This document shows, one piece after another, positions 24,962 through 35,009 of a DNA stretch of 64,000 bases (position 1 is its first letter; each line of letters starts with the position of its first letter). The stretch spans positions 29,553-93,552 of the forward strand of contig JACCGJ010003320.1 in the NCBI GenBank assembly GCA_013407085.1, read 5' to 3'. The translations under genes and the position numbers were made by a program. Under the pieces are notes generated by a model, which had not been told where the DNA came from, did no database searches, and worked only from the letters and a program-made list of their open reading frames with translations. This DNA is from Atriophallophorus winterbourni (lineage: Eukaryota > Platyhelminthes > Trematoda > Plagiorchiida > Microphallidae).

Positions 24962-25180
24962 ATATGGTATGAAAGCACAAGCCTGATTCAGGCAAAATGC
25001 CGCACAGTCAGAGACTATGTGGGCTAAGATACTGTCAGGTTGCCCAGGCCTAGATATATATGAGTGGGTAGTGAGACTCCAGTGTTTTTCAGTATGCAGC
25101 TCATTATCATTGGATAATCAGTTTAGCACGATGTTAGCCGCTCAGCGCAAAAATGCTGCACGATTGCACGTATGTCTATT
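24962..25180 (-). repeat. SINE-like dispersed repeat, minus orientation
   Basis: From GGTATGAAAGCACAAGCC through GATACTGTCAGGTTGCCCAGG to AATCAGTTTAGCACGATG and AAATGCTGCACGATTGCACG. A small deletion removes the pyrimidine-rich middle near 25065. Confidence 0.85.
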
Positions 25181-25654
25181 TAGAGATAGGTATTACAAGT
25201 TTAGTCTGTTAAGAAGCTTATATTGGTAAGGGGTGTGCATTCAGCTGAGTGTATCTGTTGATTGTTCGATAACCATGCGAATTTTGTGACACGACCATGA
25301 CAATCAGCAAAAAATCTAAATCCATAATACATCGGCCGTAACGCACGAAAAATCGGGTCGCTTTACCTGCCGCATAAAGCGGGACGGGTTGGCGAAAACA
25401 AACTGCTGCTGGCCCTACTCTCTAATCTTCTTATGCTCTCTCCCTTTCCCCGTTTTTTTTAATTCCTATATTTCGGCATCCAGTGTGTTTCGAAGCTAAG
25501 CATATCCTAAACTCAAAAATTATTTTATTAAACCGCGTACGTCTGCATGCCTTGAATGTACAAACCTCTTGCCCTCTGCCCAGATTCGCTGTCTATGTTG
25601 TAGACAAGATTTCATGATGTCTATACTTTAATCGAATTCCTTACACTAAGTCAT
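25181..25654. other. No recognisable gene
   Basis: No domain, repeat or RNA was recognised. A short stretch at 25345-25400 (GCCGCATAAAGCGGGACGG) is GC-richer but has no frame I can support. Confidence 0.5.
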
Positions 25655-25868
25655 TACAGTACTTCTGTGCTGTGCGGCTAACACCGTGCTAAATTGATTG
25701 GCCAATGGTGGTGAGCTGCATGCTGAAACAGGCTGCAGTCTCACTACCATTTCTATTTTCTTTCTCATATCTGTCTAGGCCTGGGCAACCTGACAGTATC
25801 ATAGCCCACGTGCAGTCTCTGACTGTACGGCACTTTGCCCGGATCAGGCTTGTGCTTTCATACATATA
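25655..25868 (+). repeat. SINE-like dispersed repeat
   Basis: Contains CTGTGCTGTGCGGCTAACACC, the AATGGTGGTGAG and GTCTCACTACC hairpin arms, and CATATCTGTCTAGGCCTGGG. It ends with CTTTCATACATATACC. It lies about 30 bp before the RTE-A endonuclease fragment. Confidence 0.85.
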
Positions 25869-25899
25869 CCAAGAGCTACTTTTTACGCTGCTCGGGTGA

Positions 25900-27310
25900 T
25901 TCTCTGCTTTCTCTTCAGGTCAAACGCGTGTAGGTATAGTCCTGAGTTCGCATGCAGAAAAATCACTTTTAGACTGGATTCGCGTAAATAGCACGCCGTC
26001 CGACTACCTATATCTATCAACGCAACATCGCAAAAATGCTGCTTGTTCATAATAGCCATTTATTGTAGCACTGATGAGAGCAAAGACATCCACTACGACG
26101 AACTTCGTACACTCTTGCGACTCACAAAGAGTTCTAATATCATTATTCTTGCTGAGGATATGAATGCTCAGCTCGGTCGCCTATATGTTACTGAGTCACA
26201 ACTCGGTGGTTCATTCGGTCTTGTGTAACTTGGCGTCCGCCTAACGATGATCATCCATATGTACAAATAGGCCATCTCGCTGTAAGCGCTAAATGGAGGA
26301 CTGTCGCTTCTTTTGGAACACTTGTGTAGATTCTGACGACACGTTCCTTCGATCGAGATTTACATTAAAATTCTCTGGTCGAAAGTCCGTCATGTCTAAG
26401 CGCACGCCATTCGAGAACCTTTCAGAGCCTACAATTCGGTGGTTGAGTAGCTAATCTTTCCACGGCGATGCCCGGCAATATCAGACATAGGTAAAATTAG
26501 ATTGTTACTGTAATACACGAAGCAACAGAATTGGTGTGTCAGTTCCACTTCTTGCAGAAGTTCCCATTGGATCTCTTAGGCTACCCCCGTTTATTGGAAG
26601 AAGGATTACACGGATGTGCAATCGTGCAGTACTTCTGTGCTGTGCGGCTAGCACCGTGCTGAATGACCACCGGTTATGGGCTGCATGCTGAAACACGCTG
26701 GATTCCCTTCTCATATCTATCTAGGCCTGGGCAACCTGACAGTATCTTCGCCCATATGCAGTCTCTGACTGTGCGGCACTGCGTGGATCCTGCTTGTGTT
26801 TTCATATATACATATTGGAAGAAGGACGAATGATTCCTTCTAATTTTCAATGTAATGCAGAATTTTATCAGACAGAGAAGCGTGCTGGCTGCAAAAAGTG
26901 GAAGAAATGGTGGTAGTTAGCAATTTAGGATTTGACGCCTCCAACCGAAGAAGAAATCAAGCTCGGTATTGAGCCAATAAAAACATTCAAGACAGCTGGT
27001 TCTTCATCGATTGGCCCAGGTTCTGTTCAAGCAGGGTTGCGCTATCTTACTAGTAACACTAGTTGACCTTTTTACGTCAGGTATGGGAGAATCTATAATC
27101 ATACCAATCTTCAAGAAATGTGTGTGTACTTTATGCTCTAACCCGTCATTACCCGGTTTCTCCTTTTTGTATGTCTCCCACAAATTACATTAGATAGGGA
27201 ATCACGGATTTGTGAACAACACGTAGGTTTTCGTCCGGTTGATGGCACGTCAAAAGTTTCTTGTCTCTCAATCTCAAGGGCAGAGCATTTAAGGCCACAG
27301 TTCGCGTGGA
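25900..27310 (+). pseudogene. RTE-A LINE endonuclease, linker and RT start, degenerate
   Basis: Plus strand. Endonuclease traces include YDELRTLLRL, IIILAEDMNAQLGR and ESQLGGSFGL at 26080-26225. Next come an R-x-R-TVASF-like segment near 26295, the linker motif PPTEEEIKLGI at about 26940-26975, an RT motif near ESIIIPIFKK (27090-27117), and FRPVDGTSKVS near 27230. The same order is expected for an SR2-like protein. A SINE-like repeat (26605-26812) sits in the linker. It ends abruptly at about 27310 against the tail of RTE-B. Confidence 0.75.
26605..26812 (+). repeat. SINE-like dispersed repeat inside RTE-A
   Basis: Unit from ACACGGATGTGCAATCGTGC to GTGTTTTCATATATACAT. The middle is shortened: the second hairpin arm is missing. 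ATTGGAAGAAGGA is found on both sides (26595-26607 and 26815-26827), a possible target-site duplication. Confidence 0.85.
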
Positions 27311-30300
27311 TTTACTTACTTTTGTGCGGCTGGCTCCACGGGTGGATCATTGATGTCTCGGATCGCACCAGCCCACGCACGTCGATCGGAGGCGAGATCG
27401 TTGCAGATCGTGATCCAGTCTCGTTCCCACCTGCGAACTCCGTAGACGGTACGCAGACCCAGGGTGTCTACATCCTCTTTCACAGTTGACAGCCAGGTTT
27501 TCACTTGACCACCTTGCCGCCGACGCCAGGTGCGAACGGGTTTGGGGTCGAGGACGAGTTTTGGAAGTGCTGTGTCTGTCTTTCGGAGGACGTGGCCAAA
27601 CCATTGCAGCCTTCGCCGTTGTATGTGAGCGGAAAGTGGAGATAGTCCGCTGCAACGCTCTCGTACGGCTGCGTTAGATACTCGGTCAGTATATCGGATG
27701 CCCAAGATTACCCTAAGGCACCAATGGTCGAACACTTCTAATGTGCGTACATCCTGTGACCTTAAAGCCATGTCTCGCATCCATAAAGCAGTACAGGGCG
27801 GATCGCTGCTTGATAAACACGCGTCTTAGTTTTTAGGCTGATCCCGGGCTTGCGCCAAAGGGTGCCTTTCAACTGCAAAAACGCATTACGAGCACGATCG
27901 ACCCTTAACTTCACTTCATCTTTCGCCTGACCATTGGGCAATATACTTGAGCCGAGGTATTTAAAGACTGGAACGTATTCGATCGGACAACCCTGGACGC
28001 GAAGTGGCTGGATGCCTGGTGTGTCGGAATAAAAAATGCCTTGGTCTTAGCCGCGTTTATCTCAAGACCGACTTTCGCGGCAGTGGCACTAATGCGGTCT
28101 AAAACGCTTTGCAGCATTTCGGTATTGTCGCCCAGAACGACTATATCGTCAGCGTAGTCAAGGTCGGAAATCCATAGATCCGTTGAAATTTGCACCCCTT
28201 GATAGTCTGTTAACGCCTGGTTCATTATCCAGTCTACGACATAGTTAAACATAACCGGCGATAGCGGGCAACCTTGCCTGACTCCTGTGTGCAAGTTAAA
28301 TTCACGCGATTCTTCACCGTAGACACGAACCCGTGCCCTTGTAGAGCTGTAATAGGCTCTGATTAGGTTGACGAGCTTTAATGGAACCCCATCCGATAGC
28401 ATGATGTCCCATAAACAACCACGGTCTACGGAGTCGAAGGCGGCGCGGAAGTCAATAAAGCAAGCTATCGTTTGCTGTTGATACCGTGCACGGTGCTCGA
28501 GGATCCTGCGCAAAGTAAATATTTGATCTACGCAACCCATCCCAGGGCGAAATCCACCTTGGTTAACTCTGGTGCGCAGAGATTAAGCAGGAGCGTTGCA
28601 AACACTTTAGCAGCGGTGTCGATTAGACTTATTCCGCGGTAATTGGAGCACACAGATTTATCTCCACGTTTCGGCAGTGGTAGAATGATAGACAGTGGTA
28701 TGATTCCCCCAGTCGAACAGATCGAACAAAACAGCCGATGTAGCGGAGATAATAATACGTCGGCACAGGCTTTAATAAGTTCAACGGAAATTCCGTCCTC
28801 ACCTGGCGATTTACCATTCTGCATTCGTCGTAAAACACTTGATATCTCGTATTCTGATGGTGCCTCGCAGTTGACCGGGTATTCACAGCTATTTATCGGG
28901 GAAGTGAATACTGCATTGATAGATGACGGGCGGTTCAGTAGCTGACTGAAGTGCTCAACCCACCTATCTATCTTTTGATGAAGGTCAAATATCATCTGTC
29001 CTGACGAATCTCGAAGGTTCGTACAAAAACCACAGCTTCCAGATGCTCTGCGAATCAGGCGAAACAGTCGTCCAAAGTCTCCTATACTTGCTGCGGCTTC
29101 CATTTCGGATGCGGTTTCCGCCCAATATAGATGACGATCCTTGCGGGCTGATCGTGTAGCAGCTCTCCTAAGGAGGCGATAATCAGATGCACCATGCATT
29201 CGGGCGTCTCTTGCCCGGGCAGAGAGCTCGATGGTGTTCTGAGAAATCCAATCTCGTCGGCGACGAGAAGCGGTGCCTAGGGTTTTTAGTGCTGCAGTCT
29301 GAGTAGCGGTCTTCAGTCTGGACCACTGTTATTCGACTGATGCATCACTCCCATCCAACCGCTCAGCGATATCGTCAATGAGCTTCTTACGTTGGGCCGG
29401 GTTTCCTAAGGCTTCCAAGTTTAAGCGCTTCCTAGGAGTTTTCCTTTGGCGGTTTAGCAGGCGAAGTCGGAGCTTTGCGCGAACAAGTGTGTGATCGGTG
29501 CCTGCTGCGTTCCCTGTTTCGGCTCCACGATAGGACCTACAGTCGAGCACCGAAGACATCCAACGTGCGCGAATTAGAACATAATCGATCTGGTTCGCCG
29601 TTCTACCATCGTTCGAGTACCATGTGACCAAGTGTTTTTTAGGGTGCTGGAATTTAGTGTTACAGACGCATAGGTGATTGTAGGCCGCAAACTCGATCAG
29701 TCGATCGCCATTCGCGCAGCGCTGCCCTAGGCCAAATTTTCCCAGGATTCGGTTTGTTGCGGAATCTGCTGATCCTCTACGAGCGTTCCAGTCACCAGCC
29801 ACAACCAGTACGTCGTTTCCAGCAACTCTATCGACTACGAATTGAAGTTGGTTATAAAAGTCGTCTTTTGTAGTTTGGTCGGCAGATAGGGTTGGGGCAT
29901 ACACCGAAACGACTGTTATATTCAAAGGGTGACCCCTCAGACGGACCACCGCAATTCTCGGGATACAGGCATCCATGACATGAGTGCTTGTTTAGCATGG
30001 TCGCTGAGCGCTATCGCTACTCCATGCTGACCAGATCCATCCTCGGGCCCACTATAAAAAAGCCAATAAGTACGATCGACTCCGGGGACCTTGATCGATT
30101 TGGATCCGTGTCCGGGAAGGTGGACCTCGGAAAGACAAGCAACATCTACTTGGTAGTCCAATAAAGAGCGCATCGTGATGGCTTGACTACCAACGTCAAT
30201 CAGTGTCCGTACAGTCCAACATCCCAGATAAAAGTTCTTACGGATATTTATGGCCCCAGCTAGCTTACTTTTCACCCTAGCCGCTGGGAGAGCCCAGGGC

Positions 30301-30430
30301 GCGTCGCGTCTCGGGAACGCCGTTGCAGAGAGCTGAGATATACGTTGAGACATCGTCATGAAGTTTCTTGGGGATAGTGTACATGTGATGTCCCCAGCAC
30401 CACTTGGGTTTACTTTATGGATGTGAAACA
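27311..30430 (-). pseudogene. RTE-B LINE, endonuclease plus reverse transcriptase, five breaks
   Basis: Minus-strand RTE-clade element covering nearly a whole ORF2. Probable start ATG is at 30359-30357. The endonuclease shows LSEVHLPGHG, VVAGDWNARRG (GDWNA), GRTANQIDYVLI and GTDHTLVRAK. The linker shows NGKSPGEDGIS. RT motifs are NYRGISLIDTAAKV, FIDFRAAFDSVDRG, GVRQGCPLSPVMFN and LDYADDIVVLG (catalytic YADD intact). The C-terminus has VFDHWCLRVILGIRY and LQWFGHVLRK. Breaks: a frameshift near 29960, in-frame TAA at 29326-29328, frameshifts near 28535 and 28000, and a one-base loss at TATGGATGCGAGACATGG near 27780. Fewer lesions than RTE-A suggest a younger insertion. It is also GC-richer than its surroundings. 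Confidence 0.9.
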
Positions 30431-30454
30431 TGGACACTGAGAAATTAATAACTA

Positions 30455-31170
30455 AAACTTCTGCAGGTCTTCGATAATCGCTGTCTCCGCACAATCGCTG
30501 GAGTTACTTGGCTCCGTCGGATACATCGTGCATCTATCCGTAATAGAATCATCGATAGCGACGTGGATATAGAAAAACTAGTTCTCGTGAGTAGAGCGGT
30601 AGTAAGGCCACGTATTGTGAATAGAAAACTCTTCTCAATCATTCTGAAACTCACACATTTGTTTAGAATATTACACCCTCACTCGAAATTACGTCGTTAT
30701 AAGTGCGAATAGACTCGGATTTGGGTCGAGCAGTTAAAGGCTTTGACTGTTGAACTAGCTGCAGTTGGAGAAATCTCTCTCCCAGGTTGAGATCCATGAG
30801 ATTAAAATTCAGAGTACCTCGTTACCCTCAGTGATATTCTTCAAAATCGTGTTCACTGGCGGTCTTTTTGTAGGCAATTTCTTGGAGTGTTTGATTAATC
30901 TTGCCCGTTGCCAAGTGAAGTGGCGATGCGTGACAGTGAAAGCCTCAAGGAAGCTGTCATACTGATGTCATTTTACTCGTTCACATCACTTTCTTTAATG
31001 CATGCTTACTTCGAGGTGTAGGCACCTCATCTTAGAGTGTCTGTGCTTACTCTACTGGTTCAGTAGCATTTTAGGTCTCACCCCAAATTTTAGAATTTTT
31101 GCCACGTCATAGTTGTATTTCAGTTAAGCACTAGGTACTTGCTACCGGTGGAATGCTCTCCAGATTCATG
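30455..31170 (+). pseudogene. RTE-A LINE C-terminus and 3' UTR
   Basis: Plus strand: VFDNRCLRTIAGVTWL at about 30470-30510 is the RTE C-terminal motif. It is followed by the RTE-A 3' UTR, recognised at 30900-31170 as the opposite strand of the block at 13075-13390 (GACAGTGAAAGCCTCAAGG, AGTTAAGCACTAGGTACTTG). The RT domain itself is missing; RTE-B lies directly upstream. Confidence 0.65.
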
Positions 31171-31439
31171 ATGTTGTTCGTTTTTAACCATTGAGAATTC
31201 TTTACTCTACTGACATGATGGCTGGATTATAATTTTTCTTGCAATCGTTGGATTTTCGAATCGATAAAACGTGAGTCCGTCAAAGAATGTCTGGATTTTT
31301 CAGTGTTTTATATCTGGCGAAAACATTTTTTTAACAATATTGGGTAAATTTAACAGCAGTTCGTGTATAGATTGAAAGAGAAAGTTTAGGGCCACTAAAA
31401 CACCTTTCGACTGTTTCGCGCAGTTTCCAGAGATGTCTC
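31171..31439. other. No recognisable feature
   Basis: AT-rich spacer between two RTE-A 3' ends in opposite orientation. Confidence 0.5.
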
Positions 31440-31690
31440 CCAACGAAATGTGTGACAGTATGAATCGGTGATCAAAATGATCTTCATCACCATGAACGGC
31501 ATTACGCCTATTGATGCTTTAGAAGATTATGCTCAGGCACGGGAAAGAGGCGCATACACCTCGAAACAAACATGCATTCAAGCAAGTTTTGTAAACGAGG
31601 TGAACGACATCAGCATTGCAGATTCCTTGCGACTCACTGTCACGCGTCAACAAGCTTTCCCCGCCACTTCACTTGGCATCCTACACGATT
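31440..31690 (-). pseudogene. RTE-A 3' UTR fragment
   Basis: Matches the RTE-A 3' region: GCATACACCTCGAAACAAAC, CATGCATTCAAGCAAG and CGCCACTTCACTTGGC. With 30455-31170 it forms a second tail-to-tail pair of RTE-A ends. Confidence 0.6.
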
Positions 31691-32264
31691 AATGAAACGC
31701 TTAGCTTTCAAACAGCGCTTGCTGTGTTTGCACTCAAATGGGCTAACATTTGCTTTTTACCAAGTAAATGTCTACATCCTACGTAAAGGATTAAAAATTA
31801 ATTAGACAGGCGATATATACAAAGATGCCAGACTCCTATCCTTCTAGACATGGACATCCTAACGGTTACTGAGCCCATGTCGTCTATCAAACTGTGTGAC
31901 ATTTTGCTTTGGTCCGATTTGTGATTTTTTGCTTGCATACGATGCGAAGCAAAGTGCTCCGCGATTTTGCTTTCTCTCTGTTCGATCATACTTAATGCCT
32001 TTTATGATACATGCCGAGGAGTAAAATTCGACTTGGCCAAAGTGTTTATTCTTAATGCAGCTCTCTGTTCTGATAAAGCTTTTCTTTCGGAAGCGGCATG
32101 ATAAGTATAGAGAGCAATACAAAATATGGCGTAGTCATAGATCGAACTCTGTTGAGATATTTTCATGTTGCCCATATTTAGACAGGTTTAACAGACGATG
32201 ATAACCGTTGTACTGTGGTTGTTCACGCAAGTAGCTAATTATTAGGGACAATAAAAATGAAAAG
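31691..32264. other. No recognisable gene; likely MED26 intron or upstream DNA
   Basis: Short open frames only. An upstream MED26 exon must exist, because the downstream exon starts inside a domain. I could not find a convincing one here. Confidence 0.45.
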
Positions 32265-32400
32265 TGTAGTGAGACTCCAGTTTCTTTCCCCGTGCGCTAT
32301 TTCTATATCCCTATAGGCCTAAACAGTATCTTAACCCACATCCACCCCATGACTATACGGCTCTTTGTCTGGATCAGGCTTGTGGTTTCATATCGTACTA
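32265..32400 (+). repeat. SINE-like dispersed repeat, degenerate
   Basis: Remnant of the 230-bp unit: CTATAGGCCT, AACAGTATCTTAACCCACAT and GGATCAGGCTTGTGGTTTCATA. It lies in the presumed intron 5' of the MED26 exon. Confidence 0.7.
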
Positions 32401-32650
32401 GATGCTAATAATTTTTCAGGGCATTGGGTGTACAATGCATCCGTACTGCACAGGTGCACGTTCATGTACGTAGTAATCAAGCGGAACTTAAGTGTCATAT
32501 TGAGATTGCGTCTAAATTCTATTTTCAATATTATTTGTGTTGTTTTCTCAGAACTGGGTAACACTATTTAATATTGAGCACTATTACTATCACCCTAGCT
32601 TATGTACCTGTTCCATACCATGTTTTAGAGCCTATAATATTTATTAAATG

Positions 32651-32666
32651 TTATTTTTTCTCACAG
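32651..32666 (+). promoter_or_regulatory. 3' splice site of the MED26 last exon
   Basis: A pyrimidine tract ending in TTTTTTCTCACAG precedes codons that are conserved in MED26. The open frame continues upstream (to 32574), but that part is unlike any MED26 sequence, so the acceptor sets the exon start at 32667. Confidence 0.7.
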
Positions 32667-34142
32667 GTAACGGACTCAAATGCGATTTCGTTTGCTATTG
32701 ACCAGTTGGAACAATTTCCCATGACAATGGTTCAACTTCAGGATACGAGGATCGGACAGCTTCTTCAAAACATACGACACAAGGTTGACCCGTCCCTACA
32801 GAAGCGCATTCGGTCAATTATCAAGGCATGGCAAAAATTGCTCCTTCCCGAATTTTCTTCCCAGTCTGTGATTCCCTTAAAATGCGGTGATGCTGTCTCT
32901 TTGACTGTTCCTATAACTGATACTCAAAAGTTCAACGGTACATCCGATTCTCATTATCTTAGAAAAACTCCTTCTGCGTTGCCTCTTTCTGTCAATTCTC
33001 CTACCTGTTATAATCAGACGAACTCTCTGAAACGCACTTGTTCTTCCCCTCATAAGCTAAATAATCATTCGACTGTGACCGACGAATCTTGCCCCAAGCC
33101 TAAGCGAAATCGCGTTTGCTCGCCGTCGCCGCAGAGGACACAGTCCCCATTAACTAATGGGGGGTTAACTGTGAATAAAAAAATAAACCCATCATCCCCA
33201 CATTTGCCCGCAACTCGTCCTAACAGTGATGCCCCTTCAGTTAAACGACAAGCTGTTTCTGTAACCGACAGCACGGTAGACAAACAAAACACTGCACGTT
33301 TGGCAAAAGTGAAATCCACAGCCGAACTTGTAAAATACGCAAGTGATTGCTTGGACCCATCTACGTTGAACAGAATTCTCAGCAACCGAATTAGCAAAGA
33401 AGAAGACCCTCCCCGCCCAACTGTCGCACCAGTTAAGTCCAAACAACAGAAAGCATTGAACTTAAATGCCAGGACGCATCGTCAACCGTCAATCACAAAT
33501 GATTTTTCTACCGCTTCTGATTCGATTACGATTCCCCCTGCAGAAATGAAGACATCTTTTAATCCCTCCAAGACAACAGCGTTAGGGCATCCACGGAATA
33601 AATCTGGTGTCACGAGATCCGCGGATTCACAGCTGGCGCTTTCTGCCCACGTTGAATCCAAGCCGATTGAAGCAACCGAAGGTGACCATCACGGTGATTC
33701 CGATTCCGATACTCAAAAATCACATCGGCATGGTCGAAGCAAAAAGAAGCATAAGCATCGACACAAACACCGATTGGATGATGTCTGTGCGAACACTTCC
33801 ATCGTTCCACCTGTTACTAACCATCTTGATGACTGGCCTATTCTCCCCCCGATTACTAATCATATAAATTGGAGTAGTCTCAACACGCCCGATTTGGTCA
33901 GCGATAGCCCGTCATTAAAATCAGTCACCGTTGATAGTCTACTCACTGACAACCTTCCAGGTTTGAATTGCACACTGGATGACGAAGGCAAACCACATCT
34001 TCTATCGGAACTATATTCATTAACCTTGGATGATCGTTATTTGCATGTTCTGCCATGGGTGGATGTTCATGGGGCAAGGCGCCAGTACTTTCCACCAGAC
34101 GATAACATCGAAACGCTTGTTAATATTCCAGATCCATGGTAG
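32667..34142 (+). CDS. MED26: Mediator of RNA polymerase II transcription subunit 26, last exon
   Basis: MED26 is the Mediator subunit that links the complex to elongation factors in the nucleus. The exon opens inside a TFIIS N-terminal-type (LW) helical domain: QLEQFPMTMVQLQDTRIGQL, RKHV-like IRHKVD, then SIIKAWQKLLLPE (residues about 8-65 of the exon). A long Ser/Pro/Thr-rich, poorly ordered middle follows, with a basic tract near residue 365 (HRHGRSKKKHKHRHKHR). The C-terminal 60 residues include LYSLTLDDRYLHVLPWVDVHG, resembling the MED26 C-terminal Mediator-binding region. Stop TAG is at 34140-34142. The exon adds 491 residues; the first helices of the LW domain lie in an unseen upstream exon. 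It is intact, the only clear host gene here, and I found no retroelement in 32401-35009. Identification is by motif reading only. Confidence 0.85.
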   Translation, partial: VTDSNAISFAIDQLEQFPMTMVQLQDTRIGQLLQNIRHKVDPSLQKRIRSIIKAWQKLLLPEFSSQSVIPLKCGDAVSLTVPITDTQKFNGTSDSHYLRKTPSALPLSVNSPTCYNQTNSLKRTCSSPHKLNNHSTVTDESCPKPKRNRVCSPSPQRTQSPLTNGGLTVNKKINPSSPHLPATRPNSDAPSVKRQAVSVTDSTVDKQNTARLAKVKSTAELVKYASDCLDPSTLNRILSNRISKEEDPPRPTVAPVKSKQQKALNLNARTHRQPSITNDFSTASDSITIPPAEMKTSFNPSKTTALGHPRNKSGVTRSADSQLALSAHVESKPIEATEGDHHGDSDSDTQKSHRHGRSKKKHKHRHKHRLDDVCANTSIVPPVTNHLDDWPILPPITNHINWSSLNTPDLVSDSPSLKSVTVDSLLTDNLPGLNCTLDDEGKPHLLSELYSLTLDDRYLHVLPWVDVHGARRQYFPPDDNIETLVNIPDPW

Positions 34143-34599
34143 TTTGGTTTCTATCTCTTTTGTTGCCTCGGTGTCTGTTATCTTCATCACTTCTCCATAG
34201 GATTCTTCAAGGATTTCGCGTAATGAATCGCCTTTGTGTCCTTCACTTCCTGATGCTCTGTTCGCGCATTTACTGACCATTCCAACCACGTATTTCTTTT
34301 GCACTCATCCACAAATAACAGCTAAACTTTTGTCAATTTCGAGTGGTCGACGTACAAATATGTCTTCTGACATTCATTCATAAAGTGCAGACTGATGTCA
34401 AACTGTCTTTCTCTCCCTTACCTGAATGCACGGAGAATCGTTCTGTGGTATTGGTTTCGAGTATGTTGGCGCGTTACCGTATCTGTATAATTCAGCACGT
34501 GATTGTATATTTTTGTACATATATCTTGTCCTTGCCCAAACTTCCCATAAGTTTACTTGTGTCGCATCCCTTCCTTACAGAGTTTCATTTTTCTACGAA

Positions 34600-34605
34600 A
34601 ATAAA
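34600..34605 (+). terminator. Polyadenylation signal of MED26
   Basis: AATAAA lies 458 bp after the MED26 stop codon, followed by a T-rich stretch (TTTAAGTTTTTCTTTTGGG). No earlier canonical signal was seen in the 3' UTR. Confidence 0.65.
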
Positions 34606-34611
34606 ACATGA

Positions 34612-35009
34612 AGTTTATATTTAAGTTTTTCTTTTGGGTTCAATCTGTTGGTTACCCATCAATGCTCCTGTATTGTATTATTACAACTGTACTATGAATT
34701 TATCAAATCACGGGTTTGGAGCTAGGTATGTGAACGATGTTTTTCGTGTTTTAGATGTACTACACATTCATTACATGTTGGTGTCATCAAAATGTCTATT
34801 CAACCATACAAAGTTATCTCAACGGAACAACGACAAAACGGCTGGGCCGAACTTCGTATGCGGCAACGTCAATCTCTCGTGGTTCTATTTCGTATACCAC
34901 TGAGCTTAAGCTAAACCTTGGGTAATCAATTCCTAAAAAATAACCTCGAGGCTTTTAATTGTTGAGGCTTCCTTCTGCCGGAACTCTAAGCGGTTAGTCA
35001 TCATCGTTT
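34612..35009. other. No recognisable feature
   Basis: Downstream flank of MED26. A 89-codon open frame (34634-34903, +) has no familiar motif. Confidence 0.5.

Noticed and set aside
33065..33442. Minus-strand frames of 125 and 69 codons opposite MED26
   Set aside because: They are antisense shadows of the MED26 exon with no domain of their own.
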